In this document: positions 1 through 6,843 of the stretch, piece after piece
How positions within the stretch are numbered: the first letter of the stretch is position 1
Layout of the letters: the number at the start of each line of letters is the position of its first letter
Assembly: GCA_934271725.1 (NCBI GenBank)
Contig: CAKQSC010000033.1
Location: 1 to 10,680, forward strand
Direction: 5' to 3'
DNA length: 10,680 nt
From: an uncultured Clostridia bacterium
Lineage (GTDB): Bacteria > Bacillota > Clostridia > Christensenellales > Borkfalkiaceae
Notes under the pieces: generated by a model
Seen by the model: the letters and a program-made list of their open reading frames with translations, nothing else
Databases searched by the model: none
What the model was told of the DNA's origin: nothing
Program-made: the position numbers and the translations under genes

Positions 1-189
1 AACGAATATCTTGACAAGATAAATGCGGATTTAAGTAAAGAGGAACTTGCGGAATTGCAAAAGAGAGCGGACGCCGTTGTCGACAAAATGACGAAACAAA
101 AGGCAGAACTCGAAAAAGCGGTTGCGGAAGCGGAAAAGGTCGCAAAAGATTATCTCGAAAGCCTTAAAGAAGCAAGAAAAAGCAACTGA
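1..189 (+). CDS. C-terminal end of a coiled-coil protein, function unknown (partial)
   Basis: Frame 1 is open from the left edge to a TGA at 187-189, giving 62 C-terminal residues. They are almost entirely Lys, Glu, Ala, Leu and Asp, with no Pro or Gly, and with hydrophobic residues spaced like heptads (segments such as LSKEELAELQKRADAVVDKM and AELEKAVAEAEKVAKDYL). This predicts a continuous alpha-helical coiled coil. The purine-rich coding strand matches the confident genes here. No catalytic motif is visible and the start lies outside the window, so the family cannot be named; many cytoskeletal, chaperone-like and filament proteins end this way. The gene converges on the esterase gene and shares its terminator. 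Confidence 0.72.
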   Translation, partial: NEYLDKINADLSKEELAELQKRADAVVDKMTKQKAELEKAVAEAEKVAKDYLESLKEARKSN

Positions 190-253
190 TCACACGTAGA
201 ACAAAGGGCAAAAAGTGGTTTATTCAGCCTTATGTTCAGACCCATAAATAAGC

Positions 254-290
254 AAAAAGCCGTCGGAATTTCCCCCTCCGACGGCTTTTT
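254..290. terminator. Strong bidirectional intrinsic terminator
   Basis: A perfect 14-bp stem (254-267 with 277-290) encloses a 9-base loop. The outer five pairs are A:T, so on either strand the GC-rich core GCCGTCGGA is followed by at least five T. The hairpin sits between two converging genes, the coiled-coil gene ending at 189 and the esterase ending at 331. It can therefore stop transcription from both sides. Confidence 0.9.
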
Positions 291-330
291 GTCGATAAAA
301 CGTTCGTATAAACGATTGTTAGTTAATTTT

Positions 331-1161
331 TTATTTGTTTGCCGATATAATGTTTTTATAAATCGCGAAATATCTTTTTCCCAACTCTTCTATCGAATCG
401 GCGCAAAAATGAATGTCGTCGGGGTTTCCTTCTATGGTTTGCGCGTTAGAAAGTAACCCGTCGCTACTTGCCGTGCCGGCAAATCCAACGTCGGCGCAAA
501 CGCGTTTTGTGGCGTTTTCTATTACGGAAGTGTTTTGTTTGTTTTTGTCAGCCCAGTCGTTTACCATTTCGCCGGTAACGACGGGGAGGTCGGGAACGTT
601 AAAGGATTCTCTTATATCGTCAATCGTCTTTTTAAGAGAGTCGTAATAAAACTTTTCGCGGTCTGTGGTGGAGAGTTCGGGTTGTTCGTAAGCGTCGTGT
701 TCGCCCTGATGCCATAAAAACGCCTTTAATTTATTGTTCGGGTTCAAAGACAACGCGTAATTTATCATATCTTTAAGCCTTGTATGAAGAGGGTTTCCCA
801 CGCCCCATTGCGAAAGAGAAAAGCCCGTTCCCCCGACAGCCGATTTCACTATAAGGATTTTTCTGTTCGCGTTTAAAAGACCGTCTGCGATATAACAATC
901 CGCAAAGGACTCGGAAAAGTCGGCAAGTCTTCTGAAATCGTTTTTTCTGTATTCGGCATATTTAATTTCAAAATCACATTCGGAGGAGTAGTCGAGAGAA
1001 CCGTATCCGTATAACGTCAGACTGTTTTCGTCGAGTTCCAGTACGTCGTCGTTGTGATATTTTTTTTCGGCGGGGCAACTGCCGTTACCCTGCGCGTTGG
1101 ATTGTCCCGCAAGTATTATTACGTCAAAATTGTAATTTTTCGCGTCGTTAATTTTTTTCAT
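331..1161 (-). CDS. SASA-family (sialate O-acetylesterase-like) carbohydrate esterase
   Basis: The 276-residue protein has the SGNH/SASA (DUF303) layout. The GQSN block with nucleophile Ser21 lies in ILAGQSNAQGNG (residues 17-27). The central WHQGEHDA block is at 150-157. The C-terminal Asp-x-x-His pair (D248/D249 and H251 in PDDIHF) completes the triad. Such enzymes remove O-acetyl groups from sialic acids, xylan or other sugars; the substrate here cannot be told. No signal peptide or membrane segment is seen, so it is probably cytoplasmic. I start it at the ATG at 1161 because AGGAG lies 7 bases upstream. An in-frame ATG at 1200 would add 13 residues but lies inside the upstream acetyltransferase gene. 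The two genes are 11 bp apart and clearly form one operon with opposite chemistries. Confidence 0.85.
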   Translation of the reverse strand: MKKINDAKNYNFDVIILAGQSNAQGNGSCPAEKKYHNDDVLELDENSLTLYGYGSLDYSSECDFEIKYAEYRKNDFRRLADFSESFADCYIADGLLNANRKILIVKSAVGGTGFSLSQWGVGNPLHTRLKDMINYALSLNPNNKLKAFLWHQGEHDAYEQPELSTTDREKFYYDSLKKTIDDIRESFNVPDLPVVTGEMVNDWADKNKQNTSVIENATKRVCADVGFAGTASSDGLLSNAQTIEGNPDDIHFCADSIEELGKRYFAIYKNIISANK

Positions 1162-1172
1162 AATTTTCTCCT

Positions 1173-1796
1173 TTATTCGTTGCAGAGTATTTTCTGCCAC
1201 GCTTCTTCGTCTATTTCTTCGTTTTTAAACAATTTGCGTCTGTCGTTTTCCGTGATTTTCCGTATTATTTTACACGGATTGCCGACGGCAACGCTATAAT
1301 CGGGGATATCTTTCGTAACCACGCTTCCCGCGCCGATAACTACGTTGTTTCCGATACGAACGCCCGGGCAAACGACGGAATTTCCGCCTATCCATACGTT
1401 GTCGCCCACTATAACTTCTTTGCCGTATTCGTATTTAGAATTTCTCGTAACGGGGTGCAGAGGGTGCCCTGCCGTGTAAACGGAAACGTTCGGTCCGAGC
1501 ATGCAGTTATCTCCGAACCTTATTTTTGCCACGTCTAGGAGTGTGCAATTGAAATTCGCGTAAAAGTTTTTGCCCGTTTCGATGTTAAATCCGTAATCGC
1601 AGAAAAAAGGCGGTTCGATAAAAACGTTTTCGGATTTACCGAATAATTTCTTTGCTATACGGGTGATTTTTTTAACGTTCGTCGAGTGCGTATCGTTAAG
1701 TTTGCGTAGAAGAGAACGGCACTTTTTAAGTTCTTTCATAACGTCGTCGTCGCAGATATAAGCCATTCCTTTATCTCGTCTTTCTATATTGTTCAT
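1173..1796 (-). CDS. LacA/Maa/NodL-type sugar O-acetyltransferase (left-handed beta helix)
   Basis: This 207-residue protein uses acetyl-CoA to acetylate a sugar hydroxyl. Residues 1-40 match the N-terminal Mac domain of maltose/galactoside acetyltransferases (an IERRDKG segment, then ELKKCRSLLRKLN). Residues 60-180 are hexapeptide repeats forming the beta helix. The catalytic His is H111 in TAGHPLHPVTRN. Typical coil signatures follow: VGDNVWIGGNSVVCPGV, IGAGSVVTKDIP and a VAVGNPCK end near 170-176. Length fits the family (about 185-205). The ATG at 1796 keeps the complete Mac domain but has only a poor ribosome binding site; an ATG at 1766 is possible. The longer open frame reaching 1955 runs back through the terminator and tRNA and is rejected. 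It is first in an operon with the esterase. Its promoter must lie in 1797-1840, where only weak -35/-10 matches are seen. The acceptor sugar is unknown. Confidence 0.88.
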   Translation of the reverse strand: MNNIERRDKGMAYICDDDVMKELKKCRSLLRKLNDTHSTNVKKITRIAKKLFGKSENVFIEPPFFCDYGFNIETGKNFYANFNCTLLDVAKIRFGDNCMLGPNVSVYTAGHPLHPVTRNSKYEYGKEVIVGDNVWIGGNSVVCPGVRIGNNVVIGAGSVVTKDIPDYSVAVGNPCKIIRKITENDRRKLFKNEEIDEEAWQKILCNE

Positions 1797-1839
1797 AATC
1801 GATTTGACTCGATATATCTGTGTATTTTTATCGTCTAGT

Positions 1840-1873
1840 AAAAATCGGTCCGCGAAAATCACGCAGACCGATT
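1840..1873 (-). terminator. Intrinsic terminator of the rnpB-tRNA-Gln transcript
   Basis: On the minus strand a 12-bp stem (1873-1862 with 1854-1843) has a 7-base loop and ends in a short T tract (five T, 1844-1840). One pair is G-U on the minus strand but would be C-A on the plus strand, so it is built to act leftwards. It lies 6 bp past the tRNA CCA end and separates the RNA genes from the acetyltransferase operon. Confidence 0.82.
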
Positions 1874-1878
1874 CGTTC

Positions 1879-1954
1879 TGGCTGGGGTAATAGGATTCGA
1901 ACCTATGAAATGACGGAGTCAGAGTCCGTTGCCTTACCGCTTGGCGACACCCCA
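1879..1954 (-). tRNA. trnQ: tRNA-Gln, anticodon CUG, CCA encoded
   Basis: A complete cloverleaf can be drawn. The acceptor TGGGGTG pairs with TACCCCA through one G-U pair. The D arm is GCC-AAGCGGTAA-GGC. The anticodon stem is ACGGA/TCCGT with loop CTCTGAC, giving anticodon CTG, which reads CAG. The T arm is ATAGG-TTCGAAT-CCTAT, followed by discriminator G and a genomic CCA (1881-1879). The U1 start and the overall sequence closely match bacterial tRNA-Gln. The variable region comes out at six bases (CATTTC), one more than usual for a class I tRNA. The gene begins only 15 bp after the RNase P RNA and probably shares its transcript. Confidence 0.96.
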
Positions 1955-1969
1955 ATGAATATTAAAATA

Positions 1970-2315
1970 GTTGAGCCAGTCTATAAGCCGAGTTCTGTAT
2001 TATGCGGTTATTTATCTAGATCCGACGTCTCCGACGGATTCAAGCGATATTTTAACGAAACTTATCTGCGAGCAACATTATATAAGTTTCCCAATCTTGC
2101 ATCGAACGGGGTTTACATTGCTGTCTGCGTTACCGCAGGCACGGTGAGCTCTTACCTCGCCTTTTCAACCTTACAAACAAAGTTTGCGGTACTTTTCTGT
2201 TGCACTTTCCTTAAAGTCGCCTTCACCGGGATTTCTCCGGCGTTCTGCTCTGTGATGCTCGGACTTTCCTCATTGACGGTTAAAACCGCCCCCGCAACCG
2301 CATGGCTGACTCAAC
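1970..2315 (-). ncRNA. rnpB: RNase P RNA, bacterial class A (M1-type)
   Basis: This is the catalytic RNA that removes tRNA 5' leaders, about 346 nt. Conserved blocks appear in order on the minus strand: GAGGAAAGTCCGAGC with ACAGAGCAG (5' universal region), GGTAAGAGCTCACCG in the specificity domain, then CTAGATAAATAACCGC and ACAGAACTCGGCTTATAG at the 3' end. The ends are set by helix P1: GTTGAGTCAG (2315-2306) pairs fully with CTGGCTCAAC (1979-1970) with one G-U. A further AATA/TATT pairing could extend the stem. The predicted transcription start, seven bases after the -10 box, falls exactly on 2315. Open frames across this stretch on either strand are spurious. No terminator lies between it and tRNA-Gln, so co-transcription is likely. 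Confidence 0.97.
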
Positions 2316-2321
2316 TATTAC

Positions 2322-2350
2322 ATTATAACACATTATTTTTGATTTGTCAT
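2322..2350 (-). promoter_or_regulatory. Sigma-A-type promoter of rnpB
   Basis: On the minus strand, ATGACA (2350-2345; five of six to TTGACA) is followed by exactly 17 bp and a perfect TATAAT (2327-2322), itself preceded by TG one base upstream. The predicted start at 2315 is the first base of helix P1. The -35 box overlaps the mnmG stop codon (2349-2347), so the RNA gene has its own promoter directly at the end of mnmG. Confidence 0.87.
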
Positions 2351-4218
2351 CTGATTTTACCGTTTTTTATCAATAACATTAAAACTGTTATGTCCGCGGG
2401 GCTTACTCCGCTTATTCTCGAAGCCTGACCGAGGTTGAGAGGGCGTATTTTGTCGAGTTTTTGCCTTGCCTCTAACCGTATTCCGTCTATTTTGGAATAA
2501 TCGCAGTCTTTGGGAAGGGGTTGGTTTTCGAGTCTTTCCGCTTTCGCAATCTGTTCGAGTTCCGCTTTAAGATATCCCTCGTACTTAACGGTGGTTTCGG
2601 TCGTTTCGAGAACGTCGTTGCTTATTCCTTTAAAAGCGTCGAAATAATTCTTTACGTCGAATATAGATATTCCGCGTTTAATCATCTCCGCGTAGGTAAT
2701 ACCGCCGTTCAAAGGATTTCCGCCGTGATCCGTTATAAACCCGTTTGCCTGTTTGGGGGTAAGTCGCGTTTGCAATTCTTCCTTTGCGCGGTTAAGGTCG
2801 GCTTTTCTCTTTTCAAAAACCGCTATGCGTTCTTTGCTCGCAAGACCTATGCTTATCGCAATGGGCGTAAGCCGCAAATCCGTATCGTCGCCTCTTAAAG
2901 TAAGGCGGTGTTCGGCTCTCGAAGTCATCATTCGATAGGGTTCGTTTGTGCCTTTGGTTACGAGATCGTCTATAAGAACGCCGAGATAGCCCTCGTTTCT
3001 TTTTAAGATAACGGGCGGTTTTCCTTTGATATACATAGACGCGTTTATACCGGCGATAAGACCTTGTCCTCCCGCTTCTTCGTAACCGCTTGTGCCGTTA
3101 ATCTGTCCCGCGGTGAACAAACCCCTTACTTTTTTGAATTCAAGGGTGGGTAAAACGTCAAGCGTGTCTATGCAATCGTATTCTATCGCGTAAGCGTATC
3201 TCATTATTTCGCAGTGTTCGAGTCCCGCGATAGAGTGGTATATTTCTTTCTGCACGTCGTGAGGAAGAGAGGTGGAAAGCCCCTGAACGTAAATTTCGTT
3301 GGTATTTCTTCCTTCCGGCTCCAAAAACAACTGATGCCTTTCTTTATCCGCGAATCTTACCACTTTATCTTCGATAGAGGGGCAATATCTCGGACCTATG
3401 CCGTGAACTTTTCCCGAATACAACGGCGAGCGGTCGAGATTTTTTCTTATTATTTCGTGAGTTTTTTCGTTTGTGTAGGTGAGGTAACAAGGCTCTTGTT
3501 TTTCGGGAAGTCTTTCGCTTAAATAAGAAAAGGGGTAAACGTCCGTTTCGCCTTCCTGAATACTGCATTTTGAAAAATCAATCGTGCGTCTGTCTATTCT
3601 CGCGGGGGTGCCCGTTTTGAATCTTCTTATTTTAAATCCCAAATCGATAAGGCTTTCCGTCAGACCGTTGACGGAAGAAGTAAACCCGTTGGGACCGCTG
3701 AATTGTTTCCATTCGCCCGCGAAAATAAAACTGTTAAGGTAAACGCCCGTCGCAACTACAACGGCTTTGCAGTCTATTTTACCGCCGAAAGAAGTTTCCA
3801 CTCCGCAAACTTTGCCGTCATCGGCAAGAATCTTCGTAACTTCTCCTTGAAGTATGCGGAGATTAGGGGTGTTTTCAAGAGTTTCTTTCATAACCGTATG
3901 GTAAAGATTTTTATCTTCCTGACCGCGTAAACTCTGCACCGCAGTGCCTTTTCCCCGGTTAAGCATACGTATTTGCATGCACGCTTTATCCGCCACAACG
4001 CCCATTTCACCGCCCAAAGCGTCAATTTCCCTTACCAACTGACCTTTTGCGGTACCGCCTATGCTCGGGTTGCAGGGCATAAAACCTATGCTGTCGAGAT
4101 TAAGCGTAATCATCGCCGTATTAAGACCGAGTCGCGCAAGAGCAAGCGAGGCTTCGCAACCGGCGTGCCCCGCGCCTATAACGACCGCGTCGAATTGTCC
4201 TTCGTCAAACGTCGTCAT
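2347..4218 (-). CDS. mnmG: MnmG (GidA), tRNA U34 carboxymethylaminomethyl-modifying FAD enzyme
   Basis: MnmG works with MnmE to make cmnm5U at wobble uridine 34 of several tRNAs, using FAD, NADH and methylene-tetrahydrofolate. The 623-residue length is typical. The N-terminal FAD site is VVIGAGHAGCEAS (12-24), followed by PCNPSIGGTAKG (48-59). Family signatures GPRYCPSIEDKVVRF (275-289) and GQINGTSGYEEAGGQG (371-386) are intact, as is the later SRAEHRLTLRGDDTDLRLTP block. The start ATG (4218-4216) overlaps the dnaA stop in an ATGA, and no Shine-Dalgarno sequence is visible in front of it. Translation is therefore probably coupled to dnaA. mnmE is not in the window; mnmG is more usually near mnmE, yidC and rnpA. 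The gene ends on the rnpB promoter. Confidence 0.98.
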   Translation of the reverse strand: MTTFDEGQFDAVVIGAGHAGCEASLALARLGLNTAMITLNLDSIGFMPCNPSIGGTAKGQLVREIDALGGEMGVVADKACMQIRMLNRGKGTAVQSLRGQEDKNLYHTVMKETLENTPNLRILQGEVTKILADDGKVCGVETSFGGKIDCKAVVVATGVYLNSFIFAGEWKQFSGPNGFTSSVNGLTESLIDLGFKIRRFKTGTPARIDRRTIDFSKCSIQEGETDVYPFSYLSERLPEKQEPCYLTYTNEKTHEIIRKNLDRSPLYSGKVHGIGPRYCPSIEDKVVRFADKERHQLFLEPEGRNTNEIYVQGLSTSLPHDVQKEIYHSIAGLEHCEIMRYAYAIEYDCIDTLDVLPTLEFKKVRGLFTAGQINGTSGYEEAGGQGLIAGINASMYIKGKPPVILKRNEGYLGVLIDDLVTKGTNEPYRMMTSRAEHRLTLRGDDTDLRLTPIAISIGLASKERIAVFEKRKADLNRAKEELQTRLTPKQANGFITDHGGNPLNGGITYAEMIKRGISIFDVKNYFDAFKGISNDVLETTETTVKYEGYLKAELEQIAKAERLENQPLPKDCDYSKIDGIRLEARQKLDKIRPLNLGQASRISGVSPADITVLMLLIKNGKIR

Positions 4219-5543
4219 TTCTTTAAAATCATATTTTTAAGATCGTTTACTTCCGTAGCGATCTTCGGATTGACGGAAATAAGTTCCGCAATTTTGTCGC
4301 GTGAATAGATGACCGTCGTGTGATCTCTTCCGCCGAGCATTTTTCCTACGGTAACGAGGGGAAGACTCATAAGATCCGTTATGAGATAACAGCAAATCTG
4401 TCTCGGCTCGGTAAACTCTTTGTTTTTCTTTTTGCCTATAAGGTCGGCTTTGGTTATGTGATAAAAATCCGCAACCGTTTTGATTATATCGTCTACTTCT
4501 ATTTCTTCCTGATCGGAATCGGCGACTTCGTTCAACGCTTCTTTGACGAAATCGACTGTTATCGCTTTTTCGTGCAGTTTGGAAGCGAAAATAACGTTTG
4601 TGAGTTTGCCTATGAGGGTACGGACGTCGTTGTCGCTCGTTTCGGCTATGTAAGTAAGAACGTCCATAGGAATTATACATTTTCTTTCGTCCGCTTTACG
4701 CTTTAAAATAGCGATACGCGTTTCTATTTCGGGCGGTTGGATTTCCGTTATCAACCCGCCCTCGAAACGCGTGCGAAGTCTGTCTTCGAGAAGGGCTATT
4801 TCGCTCGGGTGGCGGTCGGAAACGAGAACGATTTGTTTTCTTTGCATAACGAGTTCGTTAAACGTGTGAAAGAACTCCGTCTGCGTGGTCGTCTTGTTGG
4901 ATATGAACTGAATGTCGTCTATAAGAAGAACGTCGACGTTTCTGTAACGGTTTCTGAACTCCTGACCGCGGTTTGCGCCGTGCGAAACCATTTCCACAAG
5001 GTCGTTGGTAAACTTTTCGCAAGTAACGTACATAACGTTGGTCGTCGGATTAGTCGCTTTGAGTTTGTTTGCGATAGCCATCATAAGGTGGGTTTTGCCG
5101 AGTCCCGTTCCGCCGTAAATAAACAGGGGGTTATAGGCTTCTCCCGGTTCTTCCGAAACGGCTTTCGCCGCGGCGTAAGCGAATTCGTTTGAAGAGCCTA
5201 CCACAAAGTTTTCAAGCGTAAACTTCGGATCTATGGGCATGCCTTGCGGTTCGTTTGCCGAGCCGTACGGGGAATCTGTCGCAATATCTTCGAGTTGCGA
5301 CGGGGTTATTATTTCAAAGTCTTTTATGTGCGTGCCCTGTTCTATGATAGCCTCTCTGATTTTTTCGCTTAAAGCGGAACTTATGTTATGCGAAAAAGTT
5401 TCGCTTTGAGAGCAAAGTATAAGTTTGTCGCGTTTAACGTCGACCGCTTTTAAGAAAGATATGTACATCGTAAAAGAGAGGTTTGATACTTTCGCTTCGA
5501 GTACCGTTTTTACGTTATTCCAGAAAATTTCGTAAGATTCCAT
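4215..5543 (-). CDS. dnaA: DnaA, chromosomal replication initiator ATPase
   Basis: DnaA binds DnaA boxes at oriC, oligomerises with ATP, opens the duplex and recruits the helicase. At 442 residues it is near normal length. Domain I covers about 1-80. A short, poorly conserved linker covers about 81-105. The AAA+ domain follows, with Walker A GGTGLGKTH (144-152), Walker B VDVLLIDDIQF (203-213) and arginine-rich LLEDRLRTRFEGGLI (251-265). Domain IV carries the DnaA-box recognition signature GGRDHTTVIYSRDKI (404-418). The ATG at 5543 has GGGGT about 7 bases upstream. The gene overlaps mnmG by 4 bp and is divergent from recF. dnaN, the usual next gene, is absent. Transcription probably begins near 5616 from the TATAAT in the intergenic gap. 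Confidence 0.98.
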   Translation of the reverse strand: MESYEIFWNNVKTVLEAKVSNLSFTMYISFLKAVDVKRDKLILCSQSETFSHNISSALSEKIREAIIEQGTHIKDFEIITPSQLEDIATDSPYGSANEPQGMPIDPKFTLENFVVGSSNEFAYAAAKAVSEEPGEAYNPLFIYGGTGLGKTHLMMAIANKLKATNPTTNVMYVTCEKFTNDLVEMVSHGANRGQEFRNRYRNVDVLLIDDIQFISNKTTTQTEFFHTFNELVMQRKQIVLVSDRHPSEIALLEDRLRTRFEGGLITEIQPPEIETRIAILKRKADERKCIIPMDVLTYIAETSDNDVRTLIGKLTNVIFASKLHEKAITVDFVKEALNEVADSDQEEIEVDDIIKTVADFYHITKADLIGKKKNKEFTEPRQICCYLITDLMSLPLVTVGKMLGGRDHTTVIYSRDKIAELISVNPKIATEVNDLKNMILKK

Positions 5544-5561
5544 TATTTTTACCCCGTTTTC

Positions 5562-5590
5562 TTGAAAAATATTTTTTCGTTTGGTATACT
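5562..5590 (+). promoter_or_regulatory. Sigma-A-type promoter for recF
   Basis: TTGAAA (5562-5567), a 17-bp spacer and TATACT (5585-5590) form a good vegetative promoter. Predicted start is near 5597, leaving a leader of about 90 bases before the recF ATG. The predicted dnaA transcript, starting near 5616 on the other strand, reads across this promoter. Confidence 0.68.
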
Positions 5591-5603
5591 TATAAAGTAG
5601 TTT

Positions 5604-5626
5604 TAATAATTCGTGTTGTATTATTA
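5604..5626. repeat. 7-bp inverted repeat between the dnaA and recF start sites
   Basis: TAATAAT (5604-5610) and its perfect complement ATTATTA (5620-5626) are separated by nine bases. The right half overlaps the predicted dnaA -10 box, and the centre lies 18 bases past the predicted recF start. The position suits a repressor site, but the halves are pure A/T in a 20% GC region, so chance is a real alternative. Confidence 0.4.
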
Positions 5627-5628
5627 TA
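5623..5628 (-). promoter_or_regulatory. -10 element of the dnaA promoter
   Basis: On the minus strand a perfect TATAAT (5628-5623) sits in TGTTATAATAATAC. No good -35 exists at 17 bp (TTTATT only). Predicted start is near 5616, giving a dnaA leader of about 73 bases. This is the only strong -10 upstream of dnaA in the gap. Confidence 0.6.
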
Positions 5629-5686
5629 ACAAAAAAAGAAAGAAAAATAAAGTGTTTGTAAAGAAAAAATAAAATTGCGGTGAAAA

Positions 5687-6790
5687 ATGTACATTAAAGA
5701 ATTAAAACTGCATAATTTCAGAAACTTCGTTGACGAAACTTTTTGTTTCGGAAAAGGGCTTAACGTTCTTTACGGAGGCAACGCGCAGGGGAAAACCAAC
5801 ACGGCGGAAGCGATTTTCTATCTTTGCACGGGGTATTCTCCGAGAGCCGGAAGAGACGTTCAACTCATAAAGAACGGCGAAACGGAATGTTTGGTAACCG
5901 GTACCGCGTCAGGTGTGTACGGGGAAGTGGAAGTTAAGATAAACGTAACGAAAGCGGACAGAAAATCAGTTTTCGTAAACGGCGCGAAAATTACGAGATA
6001 CGGTGAACTTATGGGAAATATAAACGCCGTGTTTTTTAACCCGGGAGAAATGAAACTCGTAAAAGAAAGTCCCGAAGACAGAAGAAGGTTTTTGAATATT
6101 TCTTTGTCCGAGCAGTCGAAAAACTATTTTTACGCTTTACAGAAATACAATAAAATATTAGAGCAGAGAAACGCGCTTTTAAAAGACAGAGATTACGCCA
6201 CCGTTTTAGATACGTTGCCCGTGTGGGACAAAACGCTTGCTTCCGTCGGGGCGAAGATAATAAAGGCGAGGGCGGATTTTATGAAAAAACTCGCGCCGTA
6301 CGCAAAAGAGTTTCACTCTTATATGACGGAGGGAAAAGAAATACTGGAATTGTCCGCGGAAAGCGGTTACAAGGGCGAGGAAAGCGAAATAGAAGAAAAA
6401 CTTTCAGAGGGACTTACCTTATCGAGAGAACGCGATATGAGACTCGGGTTTACCTGTACGGGACCTCATAGGGACGATATAAAAATACACCTTAACGGAG
6501 AAGACGTAAAGGTATACGGCAGTCAGGGACAGCAAAGAACGGTCGCGCTTTCTATGAAAATGGCGGAAGTAAGGGTGTTTGAAGATATTTTCAAAGACAA
6601 ACCCATACTCATTTTAGACGACGTTATGAGCGAACTCGACAAAAAAAGACAAAAACGGCTTATCACCGCTACGAACGGTATACAGACCATCGTTACAGCA
6701 ACGCATATAGACGGCGGTTTGTACAAAACACCGCATAAAAGGTTTGAAATAAGAAACGGCGGTATTTATAAAGAAAAAGATTTTGAATAA
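5687..6790 (+). CDS. recF: RecF, SMC-like ATPase of recombinational repair
   Basis: RecF binds DNA gaps and helps RecO/RecR load RecA at stalled forks. The 367-residue protein has the full family layout: Walker A GGNAQGKTNTAEAIFYLCTG (30-49), the TGPHRDD block (258-264), the ABC-type signature GSQGQQRTVALSMKMAE (278-294) and Walker B ILILDDVMSELD (307-318). The ATG at 5687 follows GGTGA with only 3 bases between, so the ribosome binding site is modest. It is divergent from dnaA, whereas in Bacillus it lies downstream of dnaA and dnaN on the same strand. The gene is single, with its own promoter upstream and a strong terminator 6 bp after its stop. Confidence 0.97.
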   Translation: MYIKELKLHNFRNFVDETFCFGKGLNVLYGGNAQGKTNTAEAIFYLCTGYSPRAGRDVQLIKNGETECLVTGTASGVYGEVEVKINVTKADRKSVFVNGAKITRYGELMGNINAVFFNPGEMKLVKESPEDRRRFLNISLSEQSKNYFYALQKYNKILEQRNALLKDRDYATVLDTLPVWDKTLASVGAKIIKARADFMKKLAPYAKEFHSYMTEGKEILELSAESGYKGEESEIEEKLSEGLTLSRERDMRLGFTCTGPHRDDIKIHLNGEDVKVYGSQGQQRTVALSMKMAEVRVFEDIFKDKPILILDDVMSELDKKRQKRLITATNGIQTIVTATHIDGGLYKTPHKRFEIRNGGIYKEKDFE

Positions 6791-6795
6791 AACGA

Positions 6796-6832
6796 CGACG
6801 GGCGCGAATAATTCGTGCCCGTCGCGTTTTTT
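6796..6832. terminator. Intrinsic terminator after recF, possibly bidirectional
   Basis: A 13-bp stem (6796-6808 with 6812-6824, one G-U) closes on a three-base loop and is followed by TTTTTT (6827-6832) on the plus strand. Read leftwards it ends in TTTTATT, so it could also stop the rubrerythrin and small-ORF transcript coming from the right. Confidence 0.9.
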
Positions 6833-6843
6833 AGCCCAAAAAA

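Larger units (their letters stand above)
5544..5686. other. dnaA-recF intergenic control region and possible replication-origin region
   Basis: This 143-bp gap separates divergent dnaA and recF. Counting bases 5561-5680 gives 24 G or C in 120 (20%), with a long purine tract on the plus strand (5631-5674). Nearly all genes to its left are on the minus strand and most to its right are on the plus strand, as expected around an origin. It holds two promoters and an inverted repeat, listed separately. I find no TTATCCACA-like DnaA box here. Calling it an origin therefore rests only on gene content, AT richness and polarity; the true oriC may lie elsewhere. Confidence 0.4.

Noticed and set aside
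1798..1813. ATCGA/TCGAT inverted repeat just upstream of the acetyltransferase ATG
   Set aside because: Five base pairs with a six-base gap is close to chance, with no supporting promoter context.
1797..1955. Extension of the acetyltransferase to an ATG at 1955, giving 260 aa
   Set aside because: The extra 53 codons run through the terminator and tRNA-Gln, and the Mac-domain alignment begins at the Met at 1796.
1820..2428. A 202-codon plus-strand frame
   Set aside because: It is antisense to tRNA-Gln, rnpB and the mnmG end; its length comes from the constrained RNA sequence.
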